From positions 1 through 64,000 of the forward strand of contig JAHNEJ010002207.1 of assembly GCA_022559845.1 (NCBI GenBank): a stretch of DNA of 64,000 nucleotides. Direction: 5' to 3'. The notes beneath the pieces are model-generated. The model saw only the letters and a program-made list of their open reading frames with translations, was not told the DNA's origin and did not search any database. The DNA comes from Amorphophallus konjac. Taxonomy: Eukaryota > Streptophyta > Magnoliopsida > Alismatales > Araceae. Below are positions 55,368 through 64,000 of this stretch, in pieces. The position numbers were made by a program, and so were the translations under genes. How positions within the stretch are numbered: the stretch's first letter is position 1; every line of letters starts with the position of its first letter.

Positions 55368-56230
55368 TATCATGTAAGATTAGTTGGTTGTTTTTGCTTT
55401 CATCTGTTTCATCTCTATCTTCATCGTCTTTATTCATACACTTATCTAGTTATGTATGCATTAGCTTTATGCTTATGAGTTAGAACTTTTGTGTTTATAG
55501 TAGGGTGGCTCCTGAGCTTACTGTCAGGAGGAACCCGGAAGGAAGATATTGAGGAAAAGAAACTGGATTTACGGCAGATTATTCCATTATCTGAAAGCAG
55601 TTTGAGATAGTCTAACACAAGGTTAGCACAGCCTAGCAGCGGCGAGATTATAGAAGGTCTAGAAACAGCGAAGGTATTAGTCCATTTATTCTGAATGCCT
55701 GACAACTAAATGCCCTGAAATATTGTGAGGAAGACTAGCTGACATGGAAGGCATGCTTGTTCTTAGTCTGTTTAGCGAAAAATTTTGGACAAGGGGGTAT
55801 GTTATGGCCGTGGGAGGTTTGTCCTTACCGTCGAGTCTTCTGTATCTTTTATATGACACGTTCATGGATCTCAACTTGTATACAGTCCAATTACCTACTA
55901 ATGTTGAATTGAAAATCTTAAGGTTTTGAGGTGTCATGTGGATGATCATGTGTCCAGACTTGTGTGAACTTTCTTCCCTTGATATCCAAGTTGTGAAACT
56001 CACCGTCGGGGCGGCGGGACCAATCGGAGGCGGGGATGCAGGACAGAAACACTCTTCTTAGTGACCTGGGGATGCCCTTCAAGTAGGTGCTGGTTTCAGA
56101 AGCCACTGATCTCTTGAGATGTTCTTGAAATGGATACTTCCACGGAACGTACACTCTTCTTCTCCTTTATGCCTAGAGATTTGTCCAGCAGCCTGGCGCT
56201 GCACCATGATGCCCTCTACATAACCCTTTA
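55368..56230 (+). other. ICMT 3' flank, likely 3' UTR or downstream non-coding
   Basis: No conserved frame is seen. The 3' UTR probably lies here, but I cannot place a poly(A) site with confidence. Confidence 0.35.
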
Positions 56231-59200
56231 CATGAGTTGCCGTAGTTTGTAACTTTAAATTTGGGTCTGAACAAGACTGGATTAAACGGCTTTCATGAAA
56301 TATTTTGACGGAAGTTTATCGTAAGGGCATGTATGATGTTAAATTTACATACGAAGGTTATCCATATAAATATGAATCTAAGATAGATTCTCACATGATT
56401 CCATTTCTACAAGAGTACTATTGATGAAGGAAGTCTAATTTTGTTTTTATTTAAAAACAATGGAGTAGTACTTGTTGCACCCCATCGTGTGCATCTGTGT
56501 TACATGGTCTTCCCCATTTGCACGGGTCCTTACTTCCTCTCTCCTTTGTCTGCCCCCATCGATCTCTAAAATGAATTGGAAAAGATTGTGGTTTACTGCA
56601 CACCTATGGATGTGCAGCAAATATTACTCAAAATAAATGTGCGTGCAAACGGAAGGTCCATCAACGGGACTTCGTCAACGGGACTTCGTTGGCGCATGAA
56701 CTTGCGACCAAACAAGTTACTCTAACATGACATCTTGTCCTCGAGTTAACGCGAGATCGTTAGATTTAGAGTGGACTAACTCAATCTACTTAAATTAATA
56801 TAAGATTAATTCATTGTGATTTGATAAACAGTGAATTAAATCAGAGATAACTCTAACTCAAATGTCACATTTACCTCTCTTTTACATTTTTTAATCTCTC
56901 TCTCTCTCTCTCACTCACTCTCTCAACTCACCTTCTCTCTCACACACATGTTAACTTATTAAATTATTTCTTAACATTTAAATTTTAATTAGTATTAATA
57001 TTGATATTTGTATAAAAATTTATTATTTGGATTGTATATTACATTTATAGAATCTATTAACTATATTTAATAAATTTTCAATATTTAAATCATTTGCTAG
57101 GGAATAGATATATAGTAAGAAGATAAGCACTCAGGTAGTAAAATCTTATGTCACTATTAAAATTTAATTAGTAATTCTACTGATATTTTTATGAAAGATT
57201 TTATTATTTTAATAATATGTTTATTATTGACAATATATTTACCTCATCTCTCTCAACACCTTACTGAGTTCATCTCTCTCGTCTCGCTTGCCTCTCTCGC
57301 ATGTCTGTCACACTCTCACTCTCTCAGTATGATTGTTTAAGTGTGATTTTTTAAAAAAATATTACTTATCAAATCTTATGAAATTTTATAACATTAATAA
57401 TAAAATTATTGTATATTCTGACACACCAAAAAAATAGTCAATTTATGTTAAAAATTTACCGTTCCCCCTCCCTGTTCTAAAAAAAACTTACCTATAAAAA
57501 AAATTCAAATAACTTCAACATAGCTGCAACGCTTGTGCATTAACATAGCCGCAACGTGTAGCTATACTGCAGCTATTTAACATTTAACAAAAGCGCCGGA
57601 AGGGGTCAGTTGATTTTGCTGATACAGATATTCTCTCAATTATATTTTTGCTTATCAGACATTTAACAAGGTAAAATACATTTCAGACAAATAAAAACGT
57701 GTGTAAATAATTGTACATATTTTTTATTAAAATTAATAAGAGTATATAAATTTCGTCTGATACAATAGTATTTTATATTGGGAGACAATTTACAAAATTA
57801 CGTGTTCGTAAACTACATGTTTATAGGTAGTGCGCCCCTTTAAATCCACTGGTCATTCAACACTTATCTCTCAATATAACAAAGATAAGTCAAAGGCGAA
57901 AAAAACGAAGAAAATACATTTAGACGATAGTAGAAGTCTTCTGGACGAGCGTTGAATGCCTACTCCGTTCAAATAATTGACGTCAATATCACCTGCTATT
58001 TTCATCCATATTTTCTGCACCGTCAATGACAACGACGACCATAATTCTGAGACTTCATCGGCCATTGTTCAGTTACCAACGAGAGAAAACCTTCTTCCGT
58101 TAACTTGAAATGCCTCAACATATTATAACGGTTGACATTGATTGTTGCTCTACTGATCGATGTAAACCCTATCAGACAAATCACATAGTCCAATGATGCA
58201 CTGAGTAACAAGATGAAAAGACGTCATGAGAACATTTATATATAGAAAAGTTAAACAAGGCAACAGGGGAGGTGCATCATAATAGCATGAAAGCTGGACA
58301 GCTCTGAACTACACTAGCCAGCAAGCATTGAACAGATGCAAGCATATGACGAAAGTAGAACCCTTTATCGCCGTACGTCGTGAGGAGTTTTACCCTTCAC
58401 CCATAAATAACCCTGGATTGATGCTGTTGGCCCATGAAAGTGATCGAGAGACCTGTTTGCATCAAAGTGGATGCCCATTCTGCCTCTACATGAATGGCAC
58501 CAACATGTACGTACACGGATGTATAGATTAAGAATGCCCTCAGCCTGTACCTCCAAATAATGAGGAAATAATCAGCAAACTAGCTAGCACCAACTGACAG
58601 AGCACCACTTCATTGACTTAAATCATAAAGCTAACACAAGTATTCAACTGAGTGGAAGTGAAACTAGATTTTAAAAAAAAAAGCATTCGCCTCAGACCTG
58701 AACCGTCCTTGTTTTTCAACAAGCCGAAAGAGTTGATTCCACTTACTAAATCTCAGAAATATGTTGATAATACTTGTAAACACTTACCAGAAAAAACCAA
58801 TAAATCAAATATAAGTTAGGTAAAGAAGGTGCTCCCGATCAAAATGCAAGCGGAAAACAGGAATAAAGTATAAGAACAGCACAAGAAATGTTGCCCTAAT
58901 GTCGAGTGTTTAGAAAAGGATCAGTTATTAGGAGAAAATTATAGAAGCACTCACAAAATTATAAAAAAGTATCTAACATTGCATGGATTAAAATTATTCA
59001 GGGCAGTAATCTACAATGTTTGTTGAATATCAAGAATGTTACCTCCTAATCAGATTTGTTGCTATCCAGATAGTTTGAGAAAGTCTTCAGTTGACAGGAT
59101 TGCAAATTGGTTCTTCCTATAAATTTATTGAAAATATGAAAAAAAAACTAACCTGATAAATCTCACATGTTGTCTTCCTCTACGACATCCATCCATGCGC

Positions 59201-60940
59201 ACACATGACAAATTAGATATGCACCGGGGGCAACAAACATTGATTAAACTAAGGGCTATTTTAAAAGAACATCTATATCCAAGAAAATGAATAATATTAG
59301 TACGAGATTCTAAAATTATATTGAAGGAAATTTTAAAGATAATTGGATAACATTTTATCTATGCATAAATGATTCCCAATGACCTCGGCACCCTACAATC
59401 CAATGTTGGGTAATAATCAAGAATCTTCGATAATGGAGTGGGCTCAGTATGAGTTTTGGAGATATGTGTAGTCATTTTTCATATTGGAGTGTCACAAGTG
59501 CTCGTCCGATGTCAACAAGAAATCATAAAATTTATTTCTCACCGCCCCAACCCTTAATAATCTACAATATTTATGGGACACTTAATTGCAATAGCGTGCT
59601 GAAAATATAAACCAAAATGCAAATATAGGACGTTAAAATCCCTTCGTTTCTAAATTCCCCTACACTGCCAGCACTAACATCCTCATCATCAACTCCTCAT
59701 TTACAAACACGAGGAAGTCTATCATGTGAATATTGTCATCAAACATGAGGAAGTCTATCATGTGAATATTTACAAACATGAGAAAGTCTGCATTTGAGAA
59801 ACTTTTGAGCAGTATATTTGTTCACAATGTGAGCATGGTAATGCTTTATTTTTTACCTCCTTTACAAAGAAGATGTTTGCTTTTTCCCATTTTGGGTATA
59901 CAGTTTTTAACTTGCTCATGTTTCCAACTTTCAGATTTTCTTTAGTTTACAGAACAGATTTTGTCCAATAGGTTCTTACCTTGGCTTGCCTATCTCAATT
60001 TTTATGCAAATTCCCTGAGTATAACTGTGCCAAGTGCTAAGTAAACGAATCACCTCTCTTGTTAGGCTCAAAGAAATCCCGAGTGATGCAAGTCTAACAT
60101 ATATAACAAGTACATAATTATTTTCACATTATTATAAAGAGACAAAAATCGCTCCACATATATCGTCACATTCTGCAAAGATATGAATACCAAATCAATA
60201 AACCAACATTTACACCTAATCCAACCCCTCCCCACCCCCAAACGATAACAAAATAAATCCATGGTTCATTATGAGTAAGAGAATGTTGAAAAATGAGGTA
60301 CATATTTGTTTACCCCGATATGGTCATGGTCACCACGGCTGGTAATTAGGATGAGGTATTGACATGGAGAAAAAATTTTGAACAAGCATTCACAAGGTGA
60401 AGGTACACATATCCCACATATGCAAGCAATGCTTTTCATTCTAAACTACACGTGAACAAACAAATCTATTTACCTATCATTTTTTGGGGGCAACAGACAG
60501 AAGAAAAAAATTTACGGGTAACAGTAAAGGTTGATAACAACGATAGCACAAATGGATATGACACACCAACCCGAACAATATTGATCCACACACAATCAGC
60601 ACAGAACGACGATCGCCAGAGACAATGACGGTACCACCAATGTCACTAGAAATCAACCACAGAAGGTGAAGAGAGAATGGGGAGGGCTCGATAAGACGGA
60701 GCCTAGAGTAGCTGAGAAGGGGGCGAGGGCGACACTAGATGTGCTTAAAAAGAGAGAAAATTCAGTTGTTCACTCACGAAAAAGGTGTCGACTGCAATAA
60801 CTTACGCGTAACTGGCGGAAGGGATGGCACCCTGCAACAAAGCTGCAAGATTCCCTCCCACTTCCCGTGTCAGGAAGACGACCACCGGAACGGTTCTCCT
60901 TGGAACCCTAAGACAACCACAGAGTCCCAATCTACTGCCT
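56231..60940. other. AT-rich intergenic region, no gene recognised
   Basis: It contains a (CT)n/(CACT)n tract at about 56895-56945 and a direct repeat near 59704-59790 (AAACAYGAGGAAGTCTATCA twice, about 36 bp apart). Small ORFs on both strands show no domain. Old unrecognised transposon remnants are likely. Confidence 0.4.
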
Positions 60941-60946
60941 AGGTCA

Positions 60947-61095
60947 CACAGATGTCACGAACGAGCGAGGATGAACGACATCGATCGCTCAAGGACGAAC
61001 GACATCGATTGCTTCTGGAGCAACCACGGCACAGATGTCACGGACGAATGAGGACGAACGACATCGATCGCTTATGGAGCAACCACGTCACTGGA
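60947..61095. repeat. Short tandem repeat with CGAACGACATCGATCGCT core
   Basis: Two larger copies start at 60947 and 61030 (CACAGATGTCACGRACG). Together they hold three ACGACATCGAT-containing sub-units. It is GC-richer than its surroundings. Confidence 0.8.
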
Positions 61096-61299
61096 GTTCT
61101 CGTAAGTCGAAAGAAGGAGGGATCCACATGTACAACGGCTAGGGGAGGAGGGATGGAGAAGATCGAAGCCAACTCGGTGCTCAGAGACGAGGGTTTTGTA
61201 GGAGGGAATAGGTACGCAGGAGGAAGAAATGTGTCACATCATGGAAAAGGGTATCGCGAGCTCCCGAGGAGGTGCGACGTCCCATGCGAGGTGAGATGA

Positions 61300-62380
61300 G
61301 GGTAGAAATGACATGCCATAACCCGATCAACCATAACCCACCTCTCGCGGTGGATTTCGAAACTCTGAGTTAATACGGGTTTAATACCCCCTTAATATTG
61401 ATCAACTAACTTGACTATCAAACCACTTAAATGGTTAGTCCTAGGTTAACATTGGGTTAATCCAGGACTAACTCATTATCAAATTGGGACTCAAGGGTAG
61501 TTAATTTGGTGCACTGTAAAATATGGTAAAATGTTGTCAACTGATGTATTGCTTATATTTCAAATGCTACAAATTATTTTACGTCATTTTCCCTTGTTTG
61601 GACTACTATAAGTTACTGGATTTTAAAATCAGTTGAATCATGTTGCAAATTTTTTAACAAAATTTCGATTTTTTGCCCTAAATCACCGGAAACCAAAATC
61701 CAAAATTTTAAAATTAATCATTTTAAAATTAGAAATCTTATTTTCATGAGTTTTAAAATCGATGTTTTAAATTTGTTTTATGACATGACGATTTTACTTA
61801 AAGAGTGTAATATTATACCAAATTTAATACGTAATTCTACATGTGAATTCCCAAGTATAGCATCTCCTCCTCTTCCTCCCTTTATAATTCTACTATTCTC
61901 CTTCAACTGTCATCTTTAATATTTATTCTACATCAAGACTAAAGGTATATTAAAATTAATTCCCCAACCAAATAGTGTAAAGTGTCTCACATAGATGTCT
62001 AAATGTCATGAGTAATATCTCAACAGCTTTTAATATAACTCTATAATAGAAATAGAAATATGCATCAAATTGAAGAAAGAAAAGCATAGCATGTGCCTAA
62101 AACATATTCCAAGTCACATTTAGAACGGACCAGCATCCCCCCTTTGTGACAGGCACATCCCAGTGCAGTGCAGTAAATATCGTACATTTTGTTTCGAGAT
62201 TTTTACGTATGTATATATATATATCTCTCTCCATAAAATTTGATTTTGACAAATATATCTGTCATCTGAACATATTATCACGAATATCTTTCATGTAAAA
62301 AGAAATATTATAATTTTAACTCTTTAATTTAATGTCATCGACGGAGTAGAATATTCTGTAAAATATACCATATCATATGC
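61300..62380. other. AT-rich intergenic region, nothing recognised
   Basis: No coding, RNA or clear transposon signal is seen. GGTTAGTCCTAGG- and GGACTAACTCATT-type text near 61430-61480 suggests an old inverted-repeat element, but I cannot define its ends. Confidence 0.35.
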
Positions 62381-62384
62381 AATT

Positions 62385-62426
62385 GTTAGATTTAAAATAT
62401 ATTTGATAAAATTAAATTTTACAAGA

Positions 62427-62502
<76 letters not shown>

Positions 62503-62670
62503 CTTACTCTATAACTCGCACTTAACTCGAGTTAAACACACGGGAGTTACGATAAAGACATAATCGTGACATTATTCATATTTCGATGATATTCACGGTA
62601 ATATGTTACGATAAAAAATATATTTGATAAAATTAAATTTTATAAAGATATATATGTAAAAAAATATTTT
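62385..62670. repeat. Duplicated AT-rich block flanking an (AT)n tract
   Basis: TTTGATAAAATTAAATTTTA occurs at 62402 and again near 62621, each followed by a TATATAT stretch. The first copy runs into a pure (AT)n of about 72 bp at 62428-62499. Confidence 0.85.
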
Positions 62671-63312
62671 TTTTATTCATATTGTGGGATAGACACTGAC
62701 ACCTTATAAAACATGTTGAATTTTACTTATTACTCGTCCGGAACGGGTAGGTGGGAAATGCGTCCATCCCGTGCACCAATCTGGTCCCAGACGGGTGGGT
62801 ACGTAGACGATTAATCATCCGGGACGGGTAATGACTAGTTAACTCAAAAAATATTTTGATTGCAAGTAACCCCGTGCACTCCACGACTATATCATGCATT
62901 ATATGAAATCAATATGAAATATAACTAGTTGATGACAGCGTGTGATCGCAAATGAGGCCCCACCGGTCCGATCTGGCGTGGCACACCATTCGCCCCTTTC
63001 TCCCAGTTTCTATCCAAGCGCCCGGATTCTATCCACAACAACGGGCGACGAACCAGCTCCACCCCTCACCCGCCATGCCTTCCTCTGGCCGAGAGCAGCA
63101 CACCTCCCCCACCACCAGTCACCATCCCTCCGAAACCCCGCTCCCCTCCGACTCGCTGCAGAAGGCAAATCCGTACCATCCCTTCTCCACCTGCCAGCTT
63201 AGAACACCGCAGCGGCAGTCCATGGTGGCACCACAGCGGCAACTTCTCACCCACCCCATGATGGCTCCCCTTCTGTAGAGCAGAGGAACGGGAGGTGGAC
63301 CCGTTTGAGGGG

Positions 63313-64000
63313 ATGGGTTTGCTGACAACACAAGCACAAGGCCTAACCGTAAGAGCTGGGGCCGCCGGAAAGAGCCCTTCTTTCTCTCTCTGTCGACTCC
63401 TGCCGGCTTCGCATCTGCCGCACCTCCAGGTACCCAGTGAAGCTTCTCTACCGCGGATACTAGTTCTCCTTGTTGCTTTTGCTTCAAGCAACTGATCTCG
63501 TAAGTCATACCCTTCATTTTTCTTTTCCTTCTTCCCTGGACAATAAAATTCGGGTCTTGGGGGGTCGTCAGGTTGGGTGGAGCCATAGTTCCTCTGTGAA
63601 GGGACAGTTCAATACAAGAGGCTTGTTCCTGCGTGCTCCAAATCGTTGGGCAAGAAGCCGAACAGGTACATGGGTCTACAAATTTCCCCTCTGTTACTTC
63701 TGATGGTGAAAGTTCTGTACTTTCTTTTTTTTTCTTCTACTTATGCTTTGATCATCAAATGCTTCAGTGTAACCAGAATTTCTTCTCTAAAAAGTAGTGT
63801 CTTGCTCGGTGAACAACTGCTTCCCTTCTGGTTTCACCATAAGAATTGATCTCAAGTGTCCCTCGTGGATTTCGTTCTGGCTGCAGCTTCACCGGTTTGC
63901 GTCCTTCCATTGACTGAGGAGAACGTAGAGCTTGTGCTGGATGAGGTACGGCCCAGCCTTATGGCCGATGGTGGGAATGTGGCCCTCCACGAAATAGATG
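63313..64000 (+). CDS. Plastid NifU-like iron-sulfur scaffold protein (NFU2/NFU3-like), 5' part
   Basis: Three exons are proposed: 63313-63429, 63572-63665 and 63887 to beyond the window. The first two encode about 70 residues poor in acidic and rich in Ser, Arg, Leu and Gly ([16 protein letters not shown]...), as in a chloroplast transit peptide. Exon 3 opens the NFU domain with [20 protein letters not shown] then [13 protein letters not shown], a near-exact family signature. The Cys-X-X-Cys cluster-binding motif should follow beyond 64000. NFU2/3-type proteins deliver 4Fe-4S clusters to photosystem I and other plastid proteins. The start codon is the least certain part: transit peptides are not conserved, and the donor at 63430 was chosen over one at 63500 because only it keeps an ATG-led frame. 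Confidence 0.8.

Noticed and set aside
57871..58211. Two adjacent small - strand ORFs that might form a split gene
   Set aside because: They are in different frames with no good splice sites or domain, in AT-rich intergenic DNA.
60739..61299. ORF cluster at 60.7-61.3 kb as a possible gene
   Set aside because: The frames arise from a short tandem repeat and GC-richer text. No domain, start context or splice structure supports them.
62942..63278. Pro/Ser/His-rich ORF just upstream of the NFU gene as its N-terminus
   Set aside because: It stops at 63278 and is in a different frame from the NFU exons. It is more likely 5' UTR or promoter sequence.

Overview
The window is plant nuclear DNA. The evidence is spliced genes with GT-AG introns, plant-type Ty3/gypsy retrotransposons primed by initiator-Met tRNA, plant mobile domain (PMD) genes, and two ordinary plant housekeeping genes. 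It is a flowering plant. The retroelement types fit a large-genome, monocot-like species, but the sequence does not settle the taxon.

Layout. Roughly the first 50 kb is GC-rich nested transposon DNA. (1) 1-2870 holds a decayed Ty3/gypsy (Tat/Athila-like) pol remnant on the + strand. (2) 3472-9314 on the - strand is a six-exon gene for an aminotransferase-like plant mobile domain protein, antisense to that pol. It has four premature stops and one frameshift, but its splice sites and phases are preserved. (3) 9.6-25.6 kb is tandem-repeat rich, with a + strand LTR-like promoter/poly(A) segment from 21897. A complete non-autonomous element (A, 11187-20508, - strand) is inserted into a 127-bp repeat array here. 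(4) 25620-34818 is element B, a Tekay/Del-like chromovirus on the + strand with a full-length gag-pol frame broken only by three nonsense codons. (5) 34821-42652 is element C, a second non-autonomous relative of A on the - strand. (6) 42.65-47.5 kb holds long palindromes, a second PMD gene (44492-46852, + strand, nine nonsense codons and no frameshift) and GC/AT minisatellites. (7) 47.5-52.1 kb holds LTR fragments and an En/Spm-type transposase remnant split by a 1-kb Harbinger-like element.

From about 52.6 kb the DNA becomes AT-rich and genic. An apparently intact four-exon gene for protein-S-isoprenylcysteine O-methyltransferase (ICMT) lies at 52906-55367. After about 8 kb of intergenic DNA, the first three exons of a plastid NifU-like (NFU) iron-sulfur scaffold gene begin at 63313 and run off the window.

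How the parts relate. Elements A and C share LTR ends, primer-binding site and polypurine tract with B but encode nothing, so B-like elements probably mobilised them. All three carry, at the same LTR position, arrays of short palindromes just downstream of a TATA box. The in-frame stops found in the dead coding regions examined (PMD genes 1 and 2, B gag-pol) are TAG or TGA and none is TAA, a pattern that fits cytosine-methylation decay. The most unusual items are the two PMD paralogs, the exon duplication inside the first, and the palindrome-array LTRs.
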